A DNA stretch of 64,000 nt, taken from Pseudoroseicyclus_A sp041714655. Its GTDB lineage: Bacteria > Pseudomonadota > Alphaproteobacteria > Rhodobacterales > Rhodobacteraceae. The stretch is from positions 2,480,001 through 2,544,000 of the forward strand of contig NZ_CP168219.1 in the NCBI RefSeq assembly GCF_041714655.1, read 5' to 3'. Shown piece after piece: positions 38,534-47,118 of the stretch (position 1 is the stretch's first letter; every line of letters starts with the position of its first letter). The notes beneath the pieces are model-generated. The model had not been told where the DNA came from. It made no database searches and saw only the letters and a program-made list of their open reading frames with translations. Both the position numbers and the translations under genes were made by a program.

Positions 38534-39718
38534 ATGTTCGCCCAATTTACCATTACCGGCAAGGCCGCCGCCTCGCGCCTTCTTGCCATCCTGTCACTCG
38601 TCTGGCTCTCGGCCTGCGCCGTCTCGACGGCGCCCGGCAGCGGCCCCGCGCCCGAGCTGGAATCCGGCGCCGCCGTGCCGGTGGCGCTGCTCGTCCCCGC
38701 CGGCTCGGGCGTTTCGACCGATGAATTCGTCGCCCGCTCGCTGGAGAACGCCGCCCGGCTCGCGATGGCCGATCTCACGGGCGTGCAGATCGACCTGCGG
38801 GTCTATCCGACCGGCGCCTCGCCCTCCGGCGCCACCTCGGCCACGGTGCAGGCGATCAACGACGGCGCCAAGATCATCCTCGGGCCGCTCTATGCCGAAA
38901 GCGCCAATGCTGCCGGCGTGGCCGCGGCCAGCTCCGGCGTCAACGTCCTCGCCTTCTCGAACAACCCCTCCATCGCCGGGGGCAATGTCTTCATCCTCGG
39001 GCCGACCTTCGCCAGCATCGCCGACCGGCTCGTGAGCTACGGCGGGCGCCAGGGGCTCGACACCTATCTCGTCGCCTATGGGGACGACCTGCAGGGCCAG
39101 CTCGGGCGCGACGCCATCGTCAGCGCCGTGAACCGCTTCGGCGGCACCGTCGCCGCGGTCGAGAGCTACAACCTCACCCAGCAGGACATCGTCGCCGCCG
39201 CGCCCGGCATCGCCGCCGCCGCCCGCTCCACCGGCGCCGATGCGATCTTCCTGACGGCCGGCGTCAATGCCGACCTGCCGATCATCGCCACCGCCCTGCC
39301 GGACAACGGCATGACGCCCGATACCGTCCGCTATCTCGGCCTGACGCGCTGGAATGCCGTGCCGCAGGCGCTGACCCTGCCCGGCCTGCAGGGCGGCTAT
39401 TTCACCCTGCCGAACGAATCGACCACCCGCGCCTTCGAGAGCCGCTACTCCGCCGCCTATGGCGAGGCGCCGCACCCGGTCGCCGGGCTCGCCTATGACG
39501 GCATGGCCGCCATCGGTGCCCTTGCCGCCTCGGGCCGCGGCGACGCGCTCAGCCGCGCCGCGCTCACCCAGCGCCAGGGCTTCTCGGGGACGCAGGGCAT
39601 CTTCCGGCTCCTCGGTGACGGCACCAACGAACGCGGCCTCGCGGTCGCCACGATCCAGAACTCGCAGGTTGTCATCGTTGACCCAGCTCCCAGCAGCTTC
39701 GGTGGCGCCGGCTTCTAG
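38534..39718 (+). CDS. LpoA-like penicillin-binding protein activator lipoprotein
   Basis: 394 residues. A lipoprotein signal ends in the lipobox LSAC with Cys28. The mature part is a periplasmic-binding-protein type I fold: VPVALLVPAGSG, KIILGPLYAESANAAGVAAA, VLAFSNNPSIAG and GLAYDGMAAIGALAAS. It corresponds to the C-terminal domain of E. coli LpoA, which activates PBP1A, but lacks its N-terminal helical repeat domain. Location next to rsmI and yraN matches the E. coli cluster and supports the assignment. GAGAGGA precedes the ATG at 38534. Confidence 0.82.
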   Translation: MFAQFTITGKAAASRLLAILSLVWLSACAVSTAPGSGPAPELESGAAVPVALLVPAGSGVSTDEFVARSLENAARLAMADLTGVQIDLRVYPTGASPSGATSATVQAINDGAKIILGPLYAESANAAGVAAASSGVNVLAFSNNPSIAGGNVFILGPTFASIADRLVSYGGRQGLDTYLVAYGDDLQGQLGRDAIVSAVNRFGGTVAAVESYNLTQQDIVAAAPGIAAAARSTGADAIFLTAGVNADLPIIATALPDNGMTPDTVRYLGLTRWNAVPQALTLPGLQGGYFTLPNESTTRAFESRYSAAYGEAPHPVAGLAYDGMAAIGALAASGRGDALSRAALTQRQGFSGTQGIFRLLGDGTNERGLAVATIQNSQVVIVDPAPSSFGGAGF

Positions 39719-42518
39719 GCCCGGCGACACCGACACGTTCCAACGCTTCACCGCACCGCCCCCCGGCGGGCTCTGCCGTCCGCCGGAGGTCATCTTCGAC
39801 GAGCCCCGGGTGCGGGCCGAGCTCGCGGAGGCCCTAGCGGCCACCGCCGAAGCCGGGGGCGGCCCGCGTGACAAGCGGACCGCCGCGGCGAAGGTGCTCA
39901 TGGCGGCCCGCCAGCGCGGCATGGCCGAGATCGAGGCAGCGCTCGCCGCCGAGCCCCGCCGCGCCGCGCCCGTCACCCATGCCATCGCCTGGCTGACGGA
40001 TTGCCTGACGACCCTGGTGCTCGAGACCTGCCAGACGCATCTGCATCCGCAGGGCACCCCGAGCCAGGCCGAGCGCATCGCGATCGTCGCCGTGGGCGGC
40101 TACGGCCGGGGCGAGATGGCGCCCTCCTCCGACGTCGATCTGCTCTTCCTGACCCCCTACAAGATGACCGCCTGGGCGGAGAGCCTCATCGAATCGATGC
40201 TCTATCTGATGTGGGATCTGAAGCTGAAGCTCGGCCACGCCTCGCGCACCATCAAGGAATGCCTCCGCCTCGCGCGCGACGATTTCACCATCCGCACCTC
40301 GCTCCTCGAGGTCCGCCACCTCGCCGGAGACCCCGCGCTCACCAGCGAGCTCTCCCGCCGGCTCCGCCGCGAGCTCTTCATGGGCAGCGAGAGCGAGTTC
40401 GTCGCCGCCAAGCTGCAGGAGCGGGACGAGCGCCACCGCAAGCAGGGCGGCCAGCGCTATGTCGTCGAGCCGAACGTGAAGGAGGGCAAGGGCGGCCTCC
40501 GCGACCTGCAGTCGCTCTACTGGATCGCCAAATACGTCTATGACGTGCGCTCCGCCGCCGCGCTCGTCCGCAAGGGCGTCTTCCGGCCGGAGGAATATGC
40601 CGCCTTTGCCGCGGCGGAGGATTTCATCTGGGTGGTGCGCTGCCACCTGCATGTGCTGACCGGCCGCGCGATGGACCAGCTCACCTTCGACCTGCAGGTC
40701 GAGGTGGCCGAGCGCATGGGCTACCGCGACCGGGGCGGCCGCCGCGCCGTCGAGCAGTTCATGACCGAGTATTTCCGCCATGCCACCCAGGTGGGCGAGC
40801 TGACGCGGATCATGCTGACGGCGCAGGAGGCGATCCACGTCAAGGCGGCGCCGAAGCTGACCTCGCTCATGCGCCGCCGCCCCCGCGTCCGCCCGCCCTA
40901 TGCGATCAAGCAGAACCGGCTGACAATAGGCGACGAGGCGCTCTTTCTCGCCGACAAGCTGAACATCCTGCGGATCTTCGAGCAGGCCCTGCGCGCCGGA
41001 ACGCTCGTCCATCCGGATTCGCAGCGGCTCCTCTCGGCCCATCTCGACCTCATCGACGACGAGATGCGCGAAGACAAGACGGCGAACCGGATCTTCATCG
41101 ACCTGCTTCTGAAACACGGCAACCCGGAGCGGGCGCTCCGGCGGATGAACGAGATCGGCGTCCTCGGGGCCTTCATCCCCGAATGGCAGCACATCGTCGC
41201 AATGGTGCAATACAACATGTATCACCATTACACGGTCGACGAGCACACGATCCAATGCGTCTCAACGCTGGCGCAGATCGAGCGCGGGCTCCTCAAGGAA
41301 GAGCTGCCGATCGCCAGCCGCATCCTCGAGGCCGGGGTCAACCGCAAGGTGCTCTATGTCGCCGTGCTGCTGCATGACATCGGCAAGGGGCGGGACGAGG
41401 ATCATTCGATCCTCGGCGCCCAGATCGTCCGCCGCCTCGCGCCCCGGCTGGGGCTCAGCAAGCGCGAGGTGACGACGGTCGAATGGCTGGTGCGCTACCA
41501 TCTGCTCATGTCCGACATGGCGCAGAAGCGCGATATCTCCGACCCGCGCACCGTGCGCGACTTCGCCAAGCTCGTGACCAGCAAGGAGCGGCTGGACCTG
41601 CTGACGGTGCTGACGGTCTGCGACATCCGCGGCGTCGGCCCGGGCACCTGGAACAACTGGAAGGCCATGCTGATCCGGGGCCTCTACCGGGCGACCGAAC
41701 AGGCGCTGGCCGGCGGGCTCGAGGCGCTCAACCGCACGGCGTTGGAGAACGAGGCGAAGCGCGACCTCCGCGCCGCGCTGGAAGGCTGGGACGCGAAGGA
41801 CGTCCGCACCGAGATCGCCCGCCATTACGGGCCCTACTGGCAGGGCCTGCCGGTGGAGGCGCATGCCCGCATCGCCGAGATGCTGCGCGAGCTGGGGCCC
41901 GACGAGATCCGCCTCGACCTCACCCCCGACGAGGGCCGCGACGCGACGCGGGTGCTCTTCTCGATGGCCGATCACCCGGGCATCTTCAGCCGCGTGACCG
42001 GCGCCCTGGCCCTCGCCGGCGCCAATGTGGTCGACGCGCGCATCTACACGACCCGCGACGGCTTCGCGACGGCGGCCTACTGGGTGCAGGATGCGGAGGG
42101 CCATCCCTACGAGACGGAGCGCCTGCCCCGGCTCCGCCAGACGATCCTGAAGAGCCTCAAGGGCGAGGTGGTCACCCGCGACGCCATCCGCGGCCGCGAC
42201 AAGATCAAGAAGCGCGAGGCGCGCTTCACGGTGCCGACCTCGATCACCTTCGACAACGATGCCTCCGACATCTTCACCGTGATCGAGGTGGATACGCGCG
42301 ACCGGCCGGGCCTGCTCTACGATCTGACGCGGCAGCTCGCGAACATGAACGTCTACATCTCCTCCGCCGTCATCGCGACCTATGGCGAGCAGGCGGTGGA
42401 CACGTTCTACGTGAAGGACATGTTCGGCCTGAAATTCCAGTCTGAGTCGAAGCGCGCCCAGGTGGAAAAGCGGCTCCGCGAGGGCATCGCCACCGGCGCC
42501 GAGCGCGCGCGCTCCTGA
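39702..42518 (+). CDS. glnD: Bifunctional [protein-PII] uridylyltransferase / uridylyl-removing enzyme
   Basis: About 938 residues. GlnD senses glutamine and adds or removes UMP on PII proteins, so it sets nitrogen regulation. Domains: nucleotidyltransferase with GGYGRGEMAPSSDVDLLFL (about 132-150), HD hydrolase with VLLHDIGKGRDEDHS, and two C-terminal ACT domains (DHPGIFSRVTGALALAGANV and DRPGLLYDLTRQLANMNVYI). The start is uncertain: GTG at 39702 overlaps the previous gene, TTG at 39678 is an alternative, and no candidate has a strong ribosome binding site. murJ follows, as in relatives. Confidence 0.93.
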   Translation: MAPASRPGDTDTFQRFTAPPPGGLCRPPEVIFDEPRVRAELAEALAATAEAGGGPRDKRTAAAKVLMAARQRGMAEIEAALAAEPRRAAPVTHAIAWLTDCLTTLVLETCQTHLHPQGTPSQAERIAIVAVGGYGRGEMAPSSDVDLLFLTPYKMTAWAESLIESMLYLMWDLKLKLGHASRTIKECLRLARDDFTIRTSLLEVRHLAGDPALTSELSRRLRRELFMGSESEFVAAKLQERDERHRKQGGQRYVVEPNVKEGKGGLRDLQSLYWIAKYVYDVRSAAALVRKGVFRPEEYAAFAAAEDFIWVVRCHLHVLTGRAMDQLTFDLQVEVAERMGYRDRGGRRAVEQFMTEYFRHATQVGELTRIMLTAQEAIHVKAAPKLTSLMRRRPRVRPPYAIKQNRLTIGDEALFLADKLNILRIFEQALRAGTLVHPDSQRLLSAHLDLIDDEMREDKTANRIFIDLLLKHGNPERALRRMNEIGVLGAFIPEWQHIVAMVQYNMYHHYTVDEHTIQCVSTLAQIERGLLKEELPIASRILEAGVNRKVLYVAVLLHDIGKGRDEDHSILGAQIVRRLAPRLGLSKREVTTVEWLVRYHLLMSDMAQKRDISDPRTVRDFAKLVTSKERLDLLTVLTVCDIRGVGPGTWNNWKAMLIRGLYRATEQALAGGLEALNRTALENEAKRDLRAALEGWDAKDVRTEIARHYGPYWQGLPVEAHARIAEMLRELGPDEIRLDLTPDEGRDATRVLFSMADHPGIFSRVTGALALAGANVVDARIYTTRDGFATAAYWVQDAEGHPYETERLPRLRQTILKSLKGEVVTRDAIRGRDKIKKREARFTVPTSITFDNDASDIFTVIEVDTRDRPGLLYDLTRQLANMNVYISSAVIATYGEQAVDTFYVKDMFGLKFQSESKRAQVEKRLREGIATGAERARS

Positions 42519-42680
42519 CCCTGCCGCGCGCCGCCCCCTTGCGGTAGCGTCTCGTGAGCCGGCTGGCGGGGCGCGCGCCCTGCCCTTATGATCGCCGGCG
42601 ACCGCGCCCGCGAAGAGGCGCCAGGGGGCAGTCATGACCGAGCACAACCTCATCCACCCGATCCTCCTCCCCCTTTCATC

Positions 42681-42754
42681 TGGCCGAAAATACCTCGGGG
42701 GTCGCCATTGGTGCGCCATTGGTTCGAGAACCAATGGCGACGGGGCTGGCCCCC
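42681..42754 (+). repeat. Palindromic intergenic repeat, family 1, copy D
   Basis: TGGCCGAAAATACCTCGGGGG is followed by the same central stem as copy C (GTCGCCATTGG with CCAATGGCGAC; inner CGCCATTGGTT with AACCAATGGCG), then CGGGGCTGGCCCCCA. It lies in the 288-base gap between glnD and murJ. Confidence 0.75.
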
Positions 42755-42806
42755 ACTCCCGCAGGTGCCACCCGCGCCGCCGCCCGCAGCTTCAGGAGCA
42801 CCGCCC

Positions 42807-44381
42807 GTGAAGGCCCCCACCCTCATCCGCGGCTTCGTCACCGTCGGCGGCTGGACGCTCCTCTCCCGCGTGCTCGGCTTCGCCCGCGACATCGCCATCG
42901 CCGCCGCGCTCGGCGCCGGGCCGGTGGCGGAGGCCTTCCTCGTCGCCTTCTCGCTGCCCAACATGTTCCGCCGCTTCTTCGCCGAAGGGGCGTTCAACAT
43001 GGCCTTCGTGCCGCTCTTCTCCAAGAAGCTCGAGGGCGATGCGGAGGAGGCGGGAGACTTCGCCGCCGATGCCTTCGCCGGCATGGCCTTCGTCCTGACG
43101 CTCTTCTCGGTGGCGGGCGTGCTCCTGATGCCGCTGCTCGTCGTCGCCATGGCCTCGGGCTTCCTCGAAGACGAGCGCTTCCCGCTCGCCGTCGCCTATG
43201 GCCGCATCGCCTTTCCCTATATCCTCTTCATCTCGCTGGCGGCGCTCCTCTCCGGCGTGCTCAACGCCTCGGGGCGCTTCCTCGCCGCCGCCGCCGCGCC
43301 CGCGCTGCTGAACATGATTTTCCTCGCCGCGCTCGTGGTCGGCTGGCTCCTCTTCGGCGCCGAATTGGGGGAGGCGACAGTCGAGCGCTTCGGCCTCGCG
43401 CTCGCCTGGGCCGTGCCGCTCGGCGGCGTCTCCCAACTCGCGCTCGTCTGGCTCGCCGCCGCCCGCGCCGGCTTCCGCCTGAAGCTCCGCCGGCCGCGCC
43501 TGACGCCGGACCTCCGCCGGCTCTTCCGCATCGCGGTGCCCGCGGCGCTGGCGGGCGGCGTCGTGCAGGTGAACCTCCTCGTCGGCCGTCAGGTCGCGAG
43601 CTTCTTCGAAGGTGCCGTCGCCTGGCTCAACTATGCCGACCGGCTCTACCAGCTCCCCCTGGGGACCGTCGGCATCGCCATCGGCATCGTGCTCCTGCCC
43701 GATCTCTCGCGCCGCCTCGCCGCGGGGGACGTGGCCGGCGGCCGCGACGCCTTCTCGCGCGCGGTCGAATTGTCGCTCGCCCTGACGCTGCCCGCCGCCG
43801 TGGCTCTGGTGGCGATCCCGCTGCCGCTGATCTCCGTCCTCTTCGAGCGGGGGGCCTTCGATGCGGGGGACACCGCCGCCACGGCGCTGGCGCTCGCCAT
43901 CTACGGCGCGGGCCTGCCGGCCTTCGTGCTGCAGAAGGCGCTCCAGCCGCTTTACTACGCCCGCGAGGACACGCGGGCGCCCTTCCGCTTCGCGCTTGTC
44001 GCGATGGTGGTCAATGCCGTCGTGGCCATCGGCCTCGCGCCGGTCATCGGCTTTCAGGCGGCGGCCTGGGCGACGACGCTGGCGGGCTGGGCCATGGTGG
44101 CGCTCCTCTGGCACGGCGCGCGGGCCATGGGGCCGGCGGCCCGGCTCGACGCCCGCGCGCTCGCCCGCCTGCCGCGCATCCTCGCCGCCTCCTTCGGCAT
44201 GGGCGTGCTGCTGGTGCTGCTGGCCGCCGGGCTCTCGGGGCCGCTCGGCTCGGAGCATTGGCGCTACCCGGCGCTGGCGGGGCTCGTGCTCGCCGGAATG
44301 GTCAGCTACTTCGCGCTCGGCCACCTCGTCGGCGCGTTCCGCCTGTCGGAGTTCCGGCGCAACTTCCGGCGGCGGCGCTAG
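42807..44381 (+). CDS. murJ: Lipid II flippase MurJ (MviN)
   Basis: 524 residues and about fourteen membrane helices. It moves the peptidoglycan precursor lipid II across the inner membrane. Family signatures: GWTLLSRVLGFARDIAIAAA at the N-terminus, FSLPNMFRRFFAEGAFNMAF and VPLFSKKLEG, and FERGAFDAGDTAATALAL later. The start is GTG at 42807, with AGGAG eight bases upstream; the family N-terminus begins there. The same glnD-murJ order is known in related alphaproteobacteria. Confidence 0.95.
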   Translation: MKAPTLIRGFVTVGGWTLLSRVLGFARDIAIAAALGAGPVAEAFLVAFSLPNMFRRFFAEGAFNMAFVPLFSKKLEGDAEEAGDFAADAFAGMAFVLTLFSVAGVLLMPLLVVAMASGFLEDERFPLAVAYGRIAFPYILFISLAALLSGVLNASGRFLAAAAAPALLNMIFLAALVVGWLLFGAELGEATVERFGLALAWAVPLGGVSQLALVWLAAARAGFRLKLRRPRLTPDLRRLFRIAVPAALAGGVVQVNLLVGRQVASFFEGAVAWLNYADRLYQLPLGTVGIAIGIVLLPDLSRRLAAGDVAGGRDAFSRAVELSLALTLPAAVALVAIPLPLISVLFERGAFDAGDTAATALALAIYGAGLPAFVLQKALQPLYYAREDTRAPFRFALVAMVVNAVVAIGLAPVIGFQAAAWATTLAGWAMVALLWHGARAMGPAARLDARALARLPRILAASFGMGVLLVLLAAGLSGPLGSEHWRYPALAGLVLAGMVSYFALGHLVGAFRLSEFRRNFRRRR

Positions 44382-44396
44382 AGGGTCCGGGCGCGC

Positions 44397-45071
44397 TCAG
44401 CGCATCCGCAGGCGCGCGACGAGCTGTCTCGTGCCGCCGGGGATGAGCAGGATGGAAAGGAGGAAGCCGGCGACGAAGCCGCCGAGCTCCGCCACCCAGA
44501 CCGGGTCATTGCCGAAGAGCAGCGAGAAGACGAGCTGGATCGCCAGAAGCACGCCGACGAGCCGGAAGGCGACGAGCTGGTTGCCGCCGGTCTGCCGCAG
44601 GCGCAGCCACATCAGGCAGGTGAACCCGCCGATCAGCCCGTAATCGAGCGGCCAGAGCCCGAAGAGCGGCACCCGCCCGGGCACGAAGATGCCGAAGGCC
44701 ACCGCCCCCGCCGCGCCCGAGACGATCATCAGGAGGAGGAGCCTCCACGGGCCGATCACCTCCCCCACCCATTTGCCCAAGGCGAGCAGGATGGCACCGC
44801 CGAAGAGCGCCTGGATCGCCGAGCCGTGGACGACGAGGTAGGTCAGGAGCCGCATCACCATATCGGGCGCCAGGTTGCCGCGCCAGATCTGCTCCCAGAC
44901 CGCCGGCGAGAAGCCGAAGCGGCCGATCGCCTCAAGCCGCCAGCCGATACCCGTCGGGCCGCCGACGAGCCCGTAGTCGGCGAGGCTGAGCACCACTTCC
45001 ATCGCGACCACGATGGCGGCGACGGCCAGCACCGGCCACGGCAGGGCATTGATGGCGCTCTCGCGTTGCAT
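44397..45071 (-). CDS. Rhomboid-like membrane protein lacking catalytic residues
   Basis: 224 residues with six membrane helices in the rhomboid order. The catalytic serine motif GxSG reads GLIG at 145-148, so Ser is Ile147. The catalytic His in the last helix (usually AHxxGxxxG) is Glu195 in VAELGGFVAG. The oxyanion helix that normally reads HxxxN is HGSAIQALFGG, with the Asn absent. It should therefore not be a protease; a pseudoprotease role in membrane protein handling is possible. It lies tail to tail with murJ and head to head with trpS. Confidence 0.75.
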   Translation of the reverse strand: MQRESAINALPWPVLAVAAIVVAMEVVLSLADYGLVGGPTGIGWRLEAIGRFGFSPAVWEQIWRGNLAPDMVMRLLTYLVVHGSAIQALFGGAILLALGKWVGEVIGPWRLLLLMIVSGAAGAVAFGIFVPGRVPLFGLWPLDYGLIGGFTCLMWLRLRQTGGNQLVAFRLVGVLLAIQLVFSLLFGNDPVWVAELGGFVAGFLLSILLIPGGTRQLVARLRMR

Positions 45072-45147
45072 GGGCGGCGGCTCCGGTTGACCTCAATTCC
45101 GCGCCTCTGGTAAGCCAGCCCGCAGCCTTTTGCCAGCGAGACGCCTC

Positions 45148-46164
45148 ATGACATCCCCCAGCTTCGCCCCCCGCGTGTTTTCCGGGATCAAGCCGTCCGG
45201 CGGCCTGACGCTCGGCAATTACCTCGGCGCGATCAAGCGCTGGGTCGGGATGCAGGGGCCGGATTTCGAGACGATCTACTGCGTCGTCGACCTGCACGCG
45301 ATCACCGTCTGGCAGGACCCGGCCGAGCTGGCCGCCGCGACCCGCGAGGTTGCCGCCGGCATGCTCGCCTCGGGCATCGACCCCGAGCATTCGATCCTCT
45401 TCAACCAGGCTGCGGTGCCGGAGCATGTCCAGCTCGGCTGGATCTTCAACTGCGTCGCCCGGGTCGGCTGGATGAACCGCATGACCCAGTTCAAGGACAA
45501 GGCCGGCGACAATGCCGAGGCCGTGTCGCTGGGGCTTTATGCCTATCCGGCGCTGATGGCCGCTGACATCCTTCTCTATCACGCGACGCATGTGCCGGTC
45601 GGCGAGGACCAGAAGCAGCATGTCGAGCTCACGCGCGACATCGCCCAGAAGTTCAACCATGACTTCGGCCGCGAGTTCTTCCCGCTGACCGAGCCGGTCA
45701 CGGAAGGGCCGGGGATGCGGATCATGAACCTGCGCGACGGCACCAAGAAGATGTCGAAATCGGGCGAGAGCGACATGGAGCGCATCAACATGCTCGACGA
45801 TGCCGACACGATCGCCAAGAAGTTCAAGAAGGCGAAGACCGACCCCGAGGGCCTGCCGGAGGATGTCGCGGGCCTCAAGGCCCGGCCGGAGGCGAAGAAC
45901 CTCGTCGACATCTACGCCGCGCTCTCCGACCAGTCCGCCGAGGCGGTTCTGGCGGAGTTCGGCGGGGCGGGCTGGGGCCGCTTCAAGCCGGCGCTGGCCG
46001 ATCTGGCGGTCGACAAGCTCGCCCCCATCTCCAGCGAGATGCGGCGGCTGATGGCCGACCCGGCGGAGATCGACCGGCTCCTCGCCCGCGGCGCCGAGCG
46101 CGCCCGCGGCATCGCGGCGCCGATCCTGAAAGAGACCTACGAGATCGTCGGCCTGGTCTCCTGA
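45148..46164 (+). CDS. trpS: Tryptophanyl-tRNA synthetase
   Basis: 338 residues, class I synthetase that charges tRNA-Trp. The HIGH-equivalent is in GGLTLGNYLGA near residue 20, the KMSKS loop is at 201-205 (KKMSKSGES), and PVGEDQKQHVELTRD is a further signature. The ATG at 45148 gives the family N-terminus SPRVFSGIKPSG-type (here FAPRVFSGIKPSGG). A small hairpin follows the stop. Confidence 0.97.
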   Translation: MTSPSFAPRVFSGIKPSGGLTLGNYLGAIKRWVGMQGPDFETIYCVVDLHAITVWQDPAELAAATREVAAGMLASGIDPEHSILFNQAAVPEHVQLGWIFNCVARVGWMNRMTQFKDKAGDNAEAVSLGLYAYPALMAADILLYHATHVPVGEDQKQHVELTRDIAQKFNHDFGREFFPLTEPVTEGPGMRIMNLRDGTKKMSKSGESDMERINMLDDADTIAKKFKKAKTDPEGLPEDVAGLKARPEAKNLVDIYAALSDQSAEAVLAEFGGAGWGRFKPALADLAVDKLAPISSEMRRLMADPAEIDRLLARGAERARGIAAPILKETYEIVGLVS

Positions 46165-46174
46165 GACCCCCATC

Positions 46175-46192
46175 GGTCACCTCCGGGTGACC
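46175..46192 (+). terminator. Weak hairpin after trpS
   Basis: GGTCACC, loop TCCG, GGTGACC, followed by TCTTGC. The short stem and poor T-run make this a weak terminator at best. Confidence 0.4.
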
Positions 46193-46251
46193 TCTTGCGG
46201 CAAGGGCGTGGCCGCCCGATCTTTGCAGGGCAGATGCAACAGGAGACGGCC

Positions 46252-46353
46252 ATGATCGCCATCGCTCTCTCAGCCCTCGCCCTCGCGGCGCTCGCCCGTG
46301 CCGCCCGGCCCGCTCCGGTGCCGGTCCCCATCCCGGTGGAGACCCGGCGATGA
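46252..46353 (+). CDS. Very small hydrophobic protein, 33 residues, coupled to the VOC gene
   Basis: An ATG with AGGAGA six bases upstream opens a 33-codon frame whose TGA overlaps the next gene start (ATGA). The product has a hydrophobic helix (IAIALSALALAALA) and then a Pro/Val stretch ending PVETRR. It could be a single-pass membrane microprotein or only a coupling leader peptide. An in-frame ATG six codons earlier has a poorer binding site. Confidence 0.5.
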   Translation: MIAIALSALALAALARAARPAPVPVPIPVETRR

Positions 46354-46853
46354 GCAAGGCCCCGCCCGAGACGCGCATCGGCCATGTGCACCTGAAGGTC
46401 TCCGACCTCGAGCGGTCGATCGCGTTCTACCGCGACGTGCTCGGCTTCGACGAGGTGATGCGCTACGGCCCCTCCGCCGCCTTCCTCTCGGCCGGCGGCT
46501 ATCACCACCATATCGGCCTGAACACCTGGGACTCGCGCGGCGGCCCGCCGGCGCCCCGGGGCAGCGCCGGGCTCTATCACACCGCGATCCTCTATCCCGA
46601 CCGGGCCTCGCTCGCCGAGGCGCTGCAGCGGGTCATCGCCGCCGGCGTGCCGCTCTCCGGCGCTGCCGATCACGGCGTCTCGGAGGCGATCTATTTCGAC
46701 GATCCCGACGGCAACGGGGTGGAGATCTACCGCGACCGGCCCCAGGCCGACTGGCCGCGCGCGGCGGACGGCAGCATCGCGATGAGCAACACGCCCCTCG
46801 ATCTGCAGGCCCTCCTCGCCGAGGCGGCGCCAGACAGGCTGTCACAAGACTGA
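46350..46853 (+). CDS. VOC family protein, extradiol dioxygenase / glyoxalase-like
   Basis: 167 residues. Two VOC modules with a plausible metal triad: His in IGHVHLKVSDLERSIAFYRD, His in GLYHTAILYPDR and Glu in DPDGNGVEIYRDRP. The extra YHHHIGLNTW segment is typical of CatE-like catechol dioxygenase relatives. The substrate is unknown. It starts within the stop of the 33-residue frame upstream. A strong terminator follows 83 bases later. Confidence 0.85.
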   Translation: MSKAPPETRIGHVHLKVSDLERSIAFYRDVLGFDEVMRYGPSAAFLSAGGYHHHIGLNTWDSRGGPPAPRGSAGLYHTAILYPDRASLAEALQRVIAAGVPLSGAADHGVSEAIYFDDPDGNGVEIYRDRPQADWPRAADGSIAMSNTPLDLQALLAEAAPDRLSQD

Positions 46854-46935
46854 ATCGGGGCGCGCCTAACCTGCCGTCACCCGGGACTCGCATCCCGGCG
46901 TCCCCCGCGTCGGCCCGACCCTGCCGATGTACCTC

Positions 46936-46970
46936 AGCGCGCCCGGGCCTGCCTCCCGGGCGCGCTTTTT
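46936..46970 (+). terminator. Strong intrinsic terminator
   Basis: AGCGCGCCCGGG (46936-46947) pairs perfectly with CCCGGGCGCGCT (46955-46966) around a seven-base loop and is followed by a run of T to 46970. It ends the VOC transcription unit. Confidence 0.9.
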
Positions 46971-47000
46971 CGCGCCCGGTCCGGCGGCGCGCCGTTCCGA

Positions 47001-47070
47001 CCCCCGCCCCTCTCGCCGTCCCCGCCCCTCTTGGCGCCCCCGCCCACTTGCCGCCCCCGCCCCGCCCGCC
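47001..47070. other. C-rich (G-rich on the other strand) low-complexity tract
   Basis: Nine runs of three to five C separated mostly by single G or short mixed bases lie in 70 bases, just before the aminotransferase gene. The minus strand could form G-quadruplex structures, and the plus strand an i-motif. It is noncoding as far as I can tell. Confidence 0.6.
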
Positions 47071-47118
47071 TACCCTCCGCCGGTCTGGCAAGGGGCCGGT
47101 CTGGCAGGGGAGCGCGCG

